Of a DNA stretch of 36,429 nt, positions 18,772 to 28,564 are shown piece by piece. The notes below the pieces were generated by a model. That model was not told where the DNA came from. It worked only from the letters and a program-made list of their open reading frames with translations, and searched no databases. The DNA is from Batkoa obscura (taxonomy: Eukaryota > Entomophthoromycota > Entomophthoromycetes > Entomophthorales > Batkoaceae). Position numbers and translations under genes: made by a program. The stretch is taken from positions 1 to 36,429 of the forward strand of contig JASVEC010000175.1 of assembly GCA_030770535.1 (NCBI GenBank), read 5' to 3'. Every line of letters begins with the position of its first letter. Position 1 is the stretch's first letter.

Positions 18772-21303
18772 TTATATTCGAAATTCAGCGACATGCTCTT
18801 CTCTTAATATATTTATCTCATCAATATGAACTTTAGATTTGTAAACGCAAAATGCAAGTTTAAGAAGTTTAGGGGTTTGTCTAGCTATCCGTTGAGGTAT
18901 AGATTTTAAGTAGTTATAAATTGAGGATGAGCTATTTAACCTTAAAAGATTATCCATATTAAGTTCAAGCATTGCTAAAGAAATGCGAAACAATGTTGCA
19001 TCTCCTTCAATTAAAAATACATCCCAGATTCTTAAGACCAATGGAAATGGAGCGCAGCTCGTAAAAAGTGAAAGAAACCAGTTAAAGGTAATGGCTCCAA
19101 GATCTACCCCTAACATATCAAAGTGGCGATTTAATCTAGGAAGGTACTTACTAACAAAGTCTTTTAACACCCTTTGATCAGCTTGAGAAACTAATAGGGT
19201 GCTAGTAAAGTATTCCGATGGTAATACGTGTTCAATAATAGCAGCTAATGTCCAAAAAACTTCTTCTTCAGTAGGTAATACCAAAAGTAGTGTTGCAGCT
19301 ATCAAATTCATACTTTGGCAATACCCTACTGAAGGATTATGAATAGAATAGGCTAATAGTATTCGATAAAGCTTTTCAACACCCTGACCTTCTGATGAAA
19401 AATAGGTATTATTTGGCATAGTTCTATGAATATCTAACTCAATTTGGGGTTTGAATGGTGAGGAAGATACAATAGATTTCATAATGAGTCCTTGATAATA
19501 GCCTATTTCATTCATCTGTGATCCTCCAGAGCATTCAAACCAGAGTTTGGCCCTAAAACGCGCTGGTATGCCAGCTCTGGCCAGGTGCCGCAATTCACGT
19601 CTCTTTTCTATGGATAATCTTGATATGACTAGGTTTTTACGTTGTGAAAGAATAGAAAATTTTGAACAAACTTTTTCTGAGCTAGAATTGCTACTTGGGG
19701 CTAAGGGATGCGGAAGTCGATTTTCGTTCTCTAAATCATTTAGCTCGTTTTTCAATTCGATTATTGGAGCATGCTGATCCATAAAGTTATCCCAACGCTC
19801 ATCATGGTCAAGTCGAGGTGAGTCATCTTTAGTATCAACAAATTGAGAGAGTAGTTTACTAACTGCAGGTAAGGTTGCATTTGCAGTATGTAAACCCTGA
19901 GTTGTAAATGATGATATTCCTATTGTAGGTGATGTACAATTAGAGTTTACAAAAGCTGGTTGTTCTAAATCTTTTCCAATTGGGTATGTATTGGCATGAG
20001 TAAATGGCGGAGAAGCAATAACTATTGACCCTCTTCTAGACCAGTACTGACTATTTGATAATGGTGTCATTTCAAGGTACATGTTTTCATTTTCTGAAGG
20101 ACTAGCACATAGTTCTGGAAGCTCGTTATTGGGCGAAAATTGGTCTTCAGTTGATAAATATGGACTGAAAGGTGAGTCAAAAACTAAATTTTGATCACTA
20201 TTGGTATTGCAAAGCTTTGAATCGAGATTCTTTTCTTCAAGGTTTTGAACTACCATTTCGTATCCAAAATCATTATTATCTTCAGCAGTGGTTGGTAGTC
20301 CATTTAAATGGTATGTTGGTTCTTGTTTAACATTCTGAACTCTAGTTAAAAGTCCTAGAGTCCATTCTGAAATTTTTTTAGAAGTACGTTTGGAATTTGT
20401 ATGAAGAGTTGAAGTCCCAGAGGTATGTGAATTTGTAAGAAGATTGGAGGCTAAGGTAATAGCTTTGAAATGGAATGGTTTAGGGATTGGTTGAGTTACA
20501 TTAGTGTTTTCAGCTTCTTTATCAAGGATAAATCCTTCAAGTTTATCATTAGATTTGGAACTTATTAGTGAAGAGTAAGAGAAGGTGGATGCATTATCGC
20601 TATCATAATTAGGAGAAGTAGTAGTACAGTCATTGCTAATCTTTAATGATTTATCAACATTTTTATTCAGATGTGAATTTTGATGCTCATTATGTAAATC
20701 TAAATTAAAAGAACAGTCACTATGTAAATCTAATGACTTTCTTTTATCTAAAAGGTCACTTAACAATCCTTTGCCCGGTTTAAATAATTTAGAAGAGTAT
20801 GTATAAATAGATTCTTCCTTTTCAGTTGAAGATAATATTTGTGAATTAATGGTCGATAAGTTGTTATTTTTAGAACGTGGTATCTTAAGCAACCCTGAAG
20901 TTATTTTTCTTTTCAAATTAATAATGTCTTCATCTTTCTGACAAGATTGGATATAAACGTTATTGAGCTCACGAGAAAGGTACTTGATTAATAACATAGG
21001 GGAGCAGGGTAGCCCAGTTAAAATTAAATCTAACTCTTGGTCCGGTATCTCAAAAATCTGAGCAGAAATTGGAATACGATAGATATTGCTGGAATCATTG
21101 GATCTACTATTATCCATAAGAGGTGTTTCATTGATAAATTCCTTGCCGTTTATCAAAACATCATGTAAATAATCGTTAAGACTACTCCTAAATTCAACTG
21201 AGCTAACTTCAATACGACATAAGTTTGGTTTGAGAGAATTCCAACTTTCCGATAATGGATGTTCCTGAGCTAATGATATTGATTCCGTGCCTTTAGTTGT
21301 CAT
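18772..21303 (-). CDS. TBC-domain Rab GTPase-activating protein
   Basis: 843 residues without introns, beginning MTTKGTESISLAQEHPLSES. The first 560 residues are mostly low complexity (Ser/Asn/Thr-rich) with no domain I recognise; the section to about residue 140 may be folded. The TBC domain runs from about 575 to 800: RAGIPARFRAKLWFECSGG, the arginine-finger motif IELDIHRTMPNN, the glutamine-finger motif VGYCQSMNLIAATLLL, then EEEVFWTLAAIIEHVLP and WFLSLFTSCAPFPLVLRIWD. Both catalytic fingers (Arg in IxxDxxR, Gln in YCQ) are present, so it should accelerate GTP hydrolysis on a Rab, in the Gyp2/TBC1D8-9 style. The target Rab is not predictable. No PH-GRAM or EF-hand domain is seen. A frame of this size without a break shows the local sequence is reliable. 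Confidence 0.93.
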   Translation of the reverse strand: MTTKGTESISLAQEHPLSESWNSLKPNLCRIEVSSVEFRSSLNDYLHDVLINGKEFINETPLMDNSRSNDSSNIYRIPISAQIFEIPDQELDLILTGLPCSPMLLIKYLSRELNNVYIQSCQKDEDIINLKRKITSGLLKIPRSKNNNLSTINSQILSSTEKEESIYTYSSKLFKPGKGLLSDLLDKRKSLDLHSDCSFNLDLHNEHQNSHLNKNVDKSLKISNDCTTTSPNYDSDNASTFSYSSLISSKSNDKLEGFILDKEAENTNVTQPIPKPFHFKAITLASNLLTNSHTSGTSTLHTNSKRTSKKISEWTLGLLTRVQNVKQEPTYHLNGLPTTAEDNNDFGYEMVVQNLEEKNLDSKLCNTNSDQNLVFDSPFSPYLSTEDQFSPNNELPELCASPSENENMYLEMTPLSNSQYWSRRGSIVIASPPFTHANTYPIGKDLEQPAFVNSNCTSPTIGISSFTTQGLHTANATLPAVSKLLSQFVDTKDDSPRLDHDERWDNFMDQHAPIIELKNELNDLENENRLPHPLAPSSNSSSEKVCSKFSILSQRKNLVISRLSIEKRRELRHLARAGIPARFRAKLWFECSGGSQMNEIGYYQGLIMKSIVSSSPFKPQIELDIHRTMPNNTYFSSEGQGVEKLYRILLAYSIHNPSVGYCQSMNLIAATLLLVLPTEEEVFWTLAAIIEHVLPSEYFTSTLLVSQADQRVLKDFVSKYLPRLNRHFDMLGVDLGAITFNWFLSLFTSCAPFPLVLRIWDVFLIEGDATLFRISLAMLELNMDNLLRLNSSSSIYNYLKSIPQRIARQTPKLLKLAFCVYKSKVHIDEINILREEHVAEFRI

Positions 21304-22685
21304 ATAACTTAATTTGTATTAATGAGGTTCTTTGTATGAAAGATAAGTATATACTAATCTTGAGGTTCAATTCTATTTATCAAAGTAACAGTATGTAAAT
21401 CTAAATGCTCTTTAATATTAGGTGATAATATGTTTAAATAAAAATTTCAAAAAGCAGTATTTTCTAATCCATAAACAAAACAAAAAAATGAATATTATGA
21501 AAAGATGATCAATATAGCATTTAGTTTTGACTACACTACTAGTATTAATTAGTTTATCGTCAAATAAATGAATTTGATGAAATCGAGAATAAAATAGATT
21601 CCGTTAAATTGAACCAAATAGACTAAAATGAAACTTAAATTTAACTGAAATTAATTTAAAAGATTTCTAATAGAAATGGCAGCTATTGGTTAAAATACAT
21701 TAAATGAAACAAATACATTTTTATTACAGCTTATTTACAAAGCACCAATTTACAAAACTTATTTGATTGGTAGATATAAATAGACAAAAAATGATTTATT
21801 AATTTCCTTGTTTGAATTGTAACATTTGCGTAATAATTTAAACTCGTTTATTATAAGTATAATATTAAATATTAGAAATATTAGTTACAGCTTTATTTAA
21901 TATTTCAATGAATAAAATTAAATAATTTATAGATAAAATGGAAAGAGATACTCAAAGTCAGAGCTATTTGCATTTAAATTTGATTTATCCTAACATATCT
22001 TTGTAGGAATGAATAAAGTGTCAAAAATTAAAAGTTCAAAGTATCCTTTTTATTTACATGACAAAGTCACTATAATAATAAGTGTGAAATTTAAAGTTAA
22101 TATTCATGTCATAGTATATATTTTATCAAGCATCCTATAAACTGATAAGTAATGGGATCATTGCATTTTTATATCTAACAAATAAAAAAAGATGTTAGGT
22201 CTGAGATAGAAAATTATCTACAATGTTATATTTGAATAGAAAATCAATAAAGATATTGAATATCAACTTAATATTCTAGTTTGATTCTTTTCAAGATTTT
22301 GTTGAAAAAGGTAGTTTAAGATATATTGATTGTAATTTTATATTTAACATAATGTTGTAGTTAAAACTATAAAAATTAGGAAGATTACTCAGATCAATAT
22401 ATTTTAGATACAGCAACTAATTTTAAAGCAAATTCATATCACTACTTATTTCGCCTTTAAATTACCTACTTAATAAAAAAAGTTCAAATAAAAAGAGGAA
22501 TACTATGCTATACCAAAAATACTTTTTACTTTTAGAATTCTTACTATCTATATAACAAAGTTTCTAATGACTGTTTGTAATTTAAATAAAATTTAATATT
22601 TTATTTTATATATGTGGTAAAATCTATTATAAAAATGATGATTGAATCTATTTTTAAAGTTATATTTCATTCATGGTTAATAAGT
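21304..22685. other. Gene-free AT-rich intergenic DNA
   Basis: About 1.4 kb between the TBC gene start and the PET117 stop. No MITE, gene or RNA was recognised on either strand. Confidence 0.6.
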
Positions 22686-23003
22686 TTAATTGCTCGTGGC
22701 TGAAACGTTTTGATCCTTTTCTAGTTCTCTTTGTAGTTTCTGCTGATATTCTAAATCCAACTGATTCTGTCTTTTTATTTTGGCCTTTTCATCATCTCTT
22801 CTTGGGCCTTCACGCATTATCTAAAATACATACGTAAGTATTTGTTCTTATAAAATTGAATATAGAGTAGTTTCTGAAATTATAATAATCATATAATCTT
22901 TACTTACAAATCTTTCTTCTATCTGCATATAATGAACACCTACGACAGTAATTACTGCAAACGTTATTGAAGCGGCAAATGTTAGCTTTGCTTTTGATGA
23001 CAT
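22686..23003 (-). CDS. PET117: Cytochrome c oxidase assembly protein Pet117
   Basis: Mitochondrial inner-membrane factor for cytochrome oxidase assembly (with Cox15, heme a synthesis, in yeast). Two exons, 23003-22908 and 22820-22686, with an 87-nt intron (donor GTAAGT, acceptor TTTTAG), giving 76 residues. The sequence MSSKAKLTFAASITFAVITV is a single N-terminal membrane segment, followed by VGVHYMQIEERF, MREGPRRDDEKAKIKR and a charged coiled-coil-like tail ending SATSN. The order membrane segment, GVH-x-x-Q-x-E, G-x-x-R/D-D is the Pet117 pattern. It is divergent from INO1, with 414 bp between start codons. Confidence 0.8.
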
Positions 23004-23417
23004 TAAGGTAAACTATGTTAAATATTATGAGATATTATCAATTATTTTACATTTTTTGAAAATATTCTTCAAATAACATATGGTCAATGATTGGCCTATT
23101 TGCCATGAACCCCAAAATTAAACTGAAATTTTCGAAACTCATGGCTAAGAGAAAAATTGAAACACATGAACCAATAAAGAGTAACGTACGATTTTCAAAA
23201 GTATATAATCATTATTTTATAGACAAGAGACTTTATACAACTTTCATCCAAACTTCAAAAAAGTATTACCTTTTTGAAGTTTTATTAAAGCCAACACGTT
23301 CGCTAACTTACTATCTTCTTTACATAACCCGTTTCGAGGCCATAAAAGAGTCGGTACCAAACCTAAAACAAATAAGTAGAATTCCAACTCTTCCTTGAAG
23401 CAACTTATATTTTAAAA
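23004..23417. promoter_or_regulatory. Shared divergent promoter region of PET117 and INO1
   Basis: 414 bp between the two start codons. Contains GATTGG (a CCAAT box in reverse) at about 23088-23093, near the PET117 side. A 97-codon ATG frame (about 23105-23398, MNPKIKLKFSKLMAKRKIET...) ends 20 bp before the INO1 ATG; if transcribed it would be an upstream open frame. No yeast-type CATGTGAAA INO box was seen. Confidence 0.4.
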
Positions 23418-25050
23418 ATGTCACCAGCAAATTTAATTTACAATAATGTTCCAGAAACTACTGAACCCCTTAAGGTTAAAGTAGATTCTGAGAATACTGT
23501 CTATACTGACGAGCACATAATTTCCAACTATGTTTATCGTAACTCAAAAGCTATCCGTGATGTCAATGGTAACTTTAAAGTCACCCCAATTAACAAAGCT
23601 TATACTTTTAAAACTGAAATTCAAGTTCCAAAAGTTGGGTAAGTATTATTATTAATTATGGTTTTATATTTATATTTATACTCAATTTAGTTTGATGATG
23701 GTAGGTTGGGGTGGTAACAATGGTTCTACTCTTACTGCTTCTATCATTGCTAATCGTAAGGATATGAAATGGATGACTAAAGAAGGAGAAAAATCTAGTA
23801 ATTATTTCGGTTCTTTAGTTATGGCATCTACCCTTAAAATTGGTATTGATGAAGAAGGTAAAGATGTATTTATTCCATTTAATGATTTACTTCCAATGGT
23901 CCACCCAAATGATTTAGTTTTGGGTGGATGGGATATTTCAGATTTTAATCTCGCTCAAGCTATGGAAAGAGCTCAAGTATTAGATTATGATTTACAATCC
24001 AAATTAAAAGAAGAACTTTCAAGTCTCAAACCATTACCATCCATTTATTATCCTGATTTTATTGCTGCTAATCAAGGAGAACGTGCTAATAATGTACTTC
24101 CAGGTAATAATAAATGGGAACATTTGGAAAAGATTCGTTCGGATATTCGTAATTTCAAACAAGATAATGGACTTGATAAAGTTATTGTTATTTGGACTGC
24201 TAATACTGAACGTTTTGCCAGTATCATCCCAGGTGTCAATGATAGCGCTGATAATCTTTTACAAGCTGTTAAAAATAGTCATGAAGAAATTTCTCCATCC
24301 ACTATCTTTGCTCTTGCTTCCATTATGGAAAATACTCCATTCATTAATGGTTCTCCACAAAATACGTTTGTACCAGGCTGTGTTGAATTTGCTGAAAAGA
24401 ACCGTGTTCATATTGGTGGTGATGATTTTAAGAGTGGACAAACTAAAGTTAAATCTGTATTAGTTGACTTTTTAGTTAATGCAGGTATTAAACCTACTTC
24501 TATTACTAGTTATAATCATTTAGGTAACAATGATGGTATGAATCTCTCTGCTCCACAACAATTTCGTTCCAAAGAAATCTCAAAAAGTAATGTAGTCGAT
24601 GATATGGTAGCTGCCAATAGAATTCTTTATAAGAAAAATGAACATCCAGATCATGTAGTAGTTATTAAGTATGTACCTAATGTAGGTGATTCTAAACGTG
24701 CTTTAGATGAATATGTTAGTGAAATTTTTATGGGTGGTAAGAACACTATTTCTTTATATAATACTTGTGAAGATTCTTTACTTGCTTCTCCACTTATTAT
24801 TGATCTTGTTGTGATTACTGAACTTATGACTCGTATCCAATTTAAGACTGATGAAATCACTGAATTTGCTCCTTTCCACTCAGTTCTTTCTATCTTATCT
24901 TATATGCTTAAGGCTCCTATGGTTCCTCCTGGTACCGCTGTCGTTAATGCTCTCTCTAAACAACGTAATGCAATGGAAAACATTCTTCGTGCTTGTATTG
25001 GATTAGAACCACAGAATGATATGCTTTTAGAATCCAAAGCTTTCCACTAA
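23418..25050 (+). CDS. INO1: Inositol-3-phosphate synthase
   Basis: Converts glucose 6-phosphate to 1D-myo-inositol 3-phosphate using NAD+, the committed step of inositol synthesis; cytosolic. Two exons, 23418-23638 and 23691-25050, with a 52-nt intron, total 526 residues (yeast Ino1p is 533). The junction falls in the NAD-binding loop: [20 protein letters not shown]. Further motifs: [80 protein letters not shown] and the C-terminal [18 protein letters not shown]. All core motifs, including the Lys-bearing active-site segments, are intact. The gene is well expressed by codon choice. Start chosen at the ATG giving [15 protein letters not shown]. Divergent from PET117. Confidence 0.97.
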
Positions 25051-25570
25051 ACTTAACTGATACTATGAAAACTATTTTTCATTTTACCTTTAATTATTTT
25101 ACTATCATTCAACTTTGTTTCTAAAAAAATCTAACAGATAATTCAACTAAAAAGCTTTTAGTTGCTTACATTATTAACACATTTAAAAGAATTGATATTA
25201 TTATGTAAGTATTGATTAATTCATACATATCAAGAATAACTTTTAAAACCTTATATCTTTAATATTATTCAAAAAAAGCTATTTAGATAGGTCAAACTAA
25301 TGATGTTTAAGTTTATCTTTGAACTATTTAAGTCAGTTCTATTAAATAGTAGTATTTTGGACTCATTTGATATAATTAGAGTAAGTTTTATTGGGCAAAT
25401 CAAAGAAAATAAGTACATTACTTATCTAATAATTATATACTTGTCTTATATTTATCTAATTTACGCCTAATATCATATATGATTAACAATGTCTAACTTT
25501 TCAAAATTCTAAAATATAAATTCTAAAATAAATTAGAATAGATTTAATGTGAATCAATTGGCATTGAGAA
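25051..25570. other. Intergenic spacer
   Basis: Spacer between the INO1 stop and the C2-gene stop, AT-rich; nothing recognised. Confidence 0.6.
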
Positions 25571-26092
25571 TTAAGAACGCGAGAAACGAATGAAAAGATT
25601 GATTTCTCCAGAATAATCGCCATTGTTAATAAGTGGATACCAACATTCAATCATACCAAATTGTTTAATACTAGTTAATGGAACATTTACCATACCTATT
25701 AAGTCATTAAAACTTATTTTATCATAGTCCATTACTTCTATATGAAGAAAGGCTTTATCATCTGGAACTGGGCTATATAGAGTCATTATTATAGTAAGTT
25801 AAATTTTATGAGTAAATTACAAAGTAAATGTTTGATCCCAAAATGCTTTTGAGCCTGCATTTTTTATTACATTAGTTTTTTCTTTTTTCTTAGCTACTTC
25901 AAGATTAACATAAGCATCATTCTTTCCTTTATTACAGTTAACTTATTAGAATAAGACAAATAAATGAAATTTACCAAACAACCCGTCTTTATTTTTTAGC
26001 TTACGTGCTTCAACTAATAATTAAAGTTATAATCTTCTCTATATATTGGACAATAACGGCTTACCTACAGTTACTGTTAATGTGCCTTGCAT
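25571..26092 (-). CDS. Single C2-domain protein (short paralogue)
   Basis: Four exons: 26092-26065, 26013-25975, 25926-25821 and 25772-25571, with 48-51-nt introns, giving 124 residues that are one complete C2 domain and nothing else. It starts MQGTLTVTVVEARKLKNKDG; loop-1 acidic residues are in KDGLFGKNDAYVNL, then FWDQTFTF and the loop-3 region VMDYDKISFNDLIGMVNV. The Asp pair in MDYDKISFND and the Asp residues of KDG/KND suggest Ca2+ binding. The plus-strand neighbour at 26284 is a homologue with introns at the same codon positions and an identical 106-nt third exon. The genes are head to head. A membrane- or lipid-binding adaptor role is inferred from the family. Confidence 0.9.
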
Positions 26093-26283
26093 TTTAACTT
26101 TAATTTTTTCAAAATCTTACCAACTTAAATACTATTATGTCATCAGAACTCATATTTAGCAAGGTTTGCGCGGTGGAATAATTAAATCATAGTGTGATTG
26201 GCTGAATCAATAACTCAAAGCCAAACTAGCACTATATAGTGATGTAAAATTTATCAATATTTTTTTTAAAATTTTAAAAAATA
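26093..26283. promoter_or_regulatory. Divergent promoter between two C2 genes, with palindromic TATA
   Basis: 191 bp separate the two ATGs. The 12-bp perfect palindrome CACTATATAGTG lies at 26230-26241, 43 bp before the plus-strand ATG, and can serve as a TATA element in either direction. Confidence 0.4.
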
Positions 26284-27144
26284 ATGGGAGTAGGAGAATT
26301 AAGTATATTAGTAGGTAAAGTACACAGTAAAATTATATCAATATATTATTAAACGATTGTTAGTTGAAGCAAGAGAACTAAAAAACAAGGATGGATTTTT
26401 CGGTAAATCAAAGTTGAAATTTGAGTAATTAAACTAAACTTTATAAATAGGAAAAAATGATGCCTATTGCGATATTCATGTTGGTGGTAGAAAAGAAAAA
26501 ACTTCTGTAATAAAAAATGCTGGAAAAAAGGCTACATGGAATCAAACCTTTAATTAGTAAGATTTGCTCCTAACTTAATAATATAAATAGCTTATTGTAT
26601 AAAAAGTACAATAGACGATAATGTATCCGAAATTAAAGTTGAGTGTCTAGATTATGATAAAATTTCTACCAATGACCTTATAGGCAAGGTAAAAATCCCA
26701 CTAAGAGCAGTCAGACAATTCGGAAGGATAGAGGGTTGGTACCCATTAACCGATAAAGCTAAATTTAGTGGTGAAGTTCATTTGATCATCCAATTCCGAG
26801 GACCAAATCAGACTAAACCACAAGGAAGTCAGGCATCATATACTAATCACCCTCAGCAAGCCTATCCTCCTCAACAAAATTATGCTCCACCACAACAAAA
26901 TCAGCCTCCACAGCAAGGTGGTTATCCTCCACAGCAAGGTTACCCTCCACAGCAGGGTGGTTACCCTCCACAACAAGGTTATCCTCCACAGCAAGGTGGT
27001 TATCCCCCACAACAAGGTTATCCTCCACAACAAGGTTATCCACCACAACAAGGTTATCCTCCACAACAAGGTTATCCTCCACAGCAGGGCTATCCACCAC
27101 AACAAGGAGGTTATCCACCACAGGGTGGTTACCCTCCACAATAA
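26284..27144 (+). CDS. C2-domain protein with YPPQQG repeat tail
   Basis: Four exons: 26284-26314, 26364-26402, 26451-26556 and 26607-27144, introns 48-50 nt, 237 residues. The C2 domain (1-125) begins [20 protein letters not shown] and contains [25 protein letters not shown] and [20 protein letters not shown]; it is about half identical to the divergent neighbour. After [13 protein letters not shown] comes a tail of about 100 residues built from YPPQQG and YPPQQGG units. Such Pro/Gln/Tyr/Gly tails occur on C2 proteins, annexins and scramblases and may drive self-association, by inference. The repeat unit runs up to the TAA; the next codons still read GYQPKN, as if CAA had become TAA. Likely a Ca2+- and phospholipid-binding peripheral membrane protein. 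Confidence 0.92.
26910..27140 (+). repeat. Coding tandem repeat, [13 protein letters not shown] units (18-21 nt)
   Basis: About a dozen units such as TATCCTCCACAACAAGGT, with silent CAA/CAG, CCA/CCC and GGT changes. Encodes the tail of the C2 protein. Its other frames are open too, giving spurious frames on both strands. Confidence 0.9.
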
Positions 27145-27871
27145 GGTTATCAACCAAAAAATAGTTTTCTAACTTTATTGACAATTTCGAAAGCAACTAA
27201 ATTTTAATATAACATATATATATATATAGTCATTATATATTAAAGAGGATTTTGATACTGATTTAGTTTTATTTAATCAAATATAACATTTTATTATGTA
27301 TACAATTTTTTCTAATATATGTGCTTATAGTGGATTGATATAATAGTTGGATAATTTATTTTATGCGATTTTAATCAAAATAGTAATTATCAATGTTTAA
27401 AAAACATAGTATAAAATGTACTTTAAAAATGTAAATACTAATCCTATTATATTTTAATATCCATAATTTAATAAATATGACTTTTTTGAGCCACTATTAT
27501 TGTTTGATAATGATTTTATAGTTTGTGATTAGTTTTTTTGTTTATAAATATTAATAATTTTAAATGGTATTGAAGTTTAATCATATTAAGGTATTAAAAA
27601 GCGTAATTCATTAGAACAATAATAAGATATACATTTTTAAATAAATACTGTTAATTTTTAGACATCTATATTTTTGCTCAAATATCTTAGTATTTCATTA
27701 TGAATTGTTATAATTTTATCAACAATTATTATAAAAGTTCAGATCCTAACTTTTGTTAATTAATATTGAACTATTTTTATTCACTAGTTATAACAGTATA
27801 CAAACTAATATTGAGTTATTTTATAATAATAAAAGCCAATATTATTTTTTTCAAAAATAAATTTATCCATA

Positions 27872-27970
27872 TGGAGATGATTTTTGTATTTAAGAATTTT
27901 ACTAACAATTTTTCCACTTAAATAGTGCTCAAAAGATGGAAAAAGTAATGAAGTCAAAAAAACATCTCCA
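27872..27970 (+). mobile_element. MITE copy 13 (100-bp family)
   Basis: Starts TGGAGATGATTTTTGTA and ends AACATCTCCA. TA on both sides. Direct tandem with copy 14. Confidence 0.85.
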
Positions 27971-27972
27971 TA

Positions 27973-28072
27973 TGGGGATGTATTTTTGTGTCTAAGAATT
28001 TTACTAACAAATTTTCCGCTTAAATAGCGCTTAAAAAATGGAAAAATAATGAAGTAAAAAAAAACACTCCCA
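27973..28072 (+). mobile_element. MITE copy 14 (100-bp family)
   Basis: Starts TGGGGATGTATTTTTGTG and ends AACACTCCCA. TA on both sides, the left one shared with copy 13. Close to the family consensus. Confidence 0.85.
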
Positions 28073-28564
28073 TATACTGTCTTTAAATAGCTATTATACC
28101 TAGTTCGACATGTTGTCTTTATATATGATTTATCATGTTCTTATTCATGAGTTCCTATGTATATGGAGCTTTTTAAAATCCTAATATTTCTTGCTGTATT
28201 TTAAGTGACCTAATTCTTGTACAAGTTATAAATATTATTTATCTATAAACAATACATTGGTTTTATACTACAAATTTTCTCTTTTATTACGTAAATAAAT
28301 TTATTCAAATAATGATAGTAATAGCTTAAATAAACACACTATTTTATAATATACAATTAATCAATAATATTGAAAAATATTTTTATAAGCCCTGATAAAC
28401 AAATAAAATAATTTTATTTAATTTAATAATATTATATTATATGACTTTACAAACTTCAATTTTTAATGATATAATCATTTTTAAAGTAAAATTTATTTCG
28501 CAAAAAAAGTATAAATTTCAAATTTACTGCAAAAAAATCTTTTACTTTTTAAAAGTTAATAAAA

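Larger units (their letters stand above)
27145..28564. other. Intergenic region with tandem MITE pair
   Basis: About 1.4 kb, AT-rich. MITE copies 13 and 14 lie at 27872-28072; no gene is seen. Confidence 0.6.

Noticed and set aside
27142-27144. Possible reassigned code with TAA as Gln at the end of the repeat
   Set aside because: TAA ends RPL7, INO1 and CBP80 exactly where their families end, so the standard code holds.
26836-27196. Long open frames antisense to, and shifted within, the YPPQQG repeat
   Set aside because: A repeat of 18-21 nt without stops stays open in all frames; the sense frame joins a C2 domain through spliced exons.
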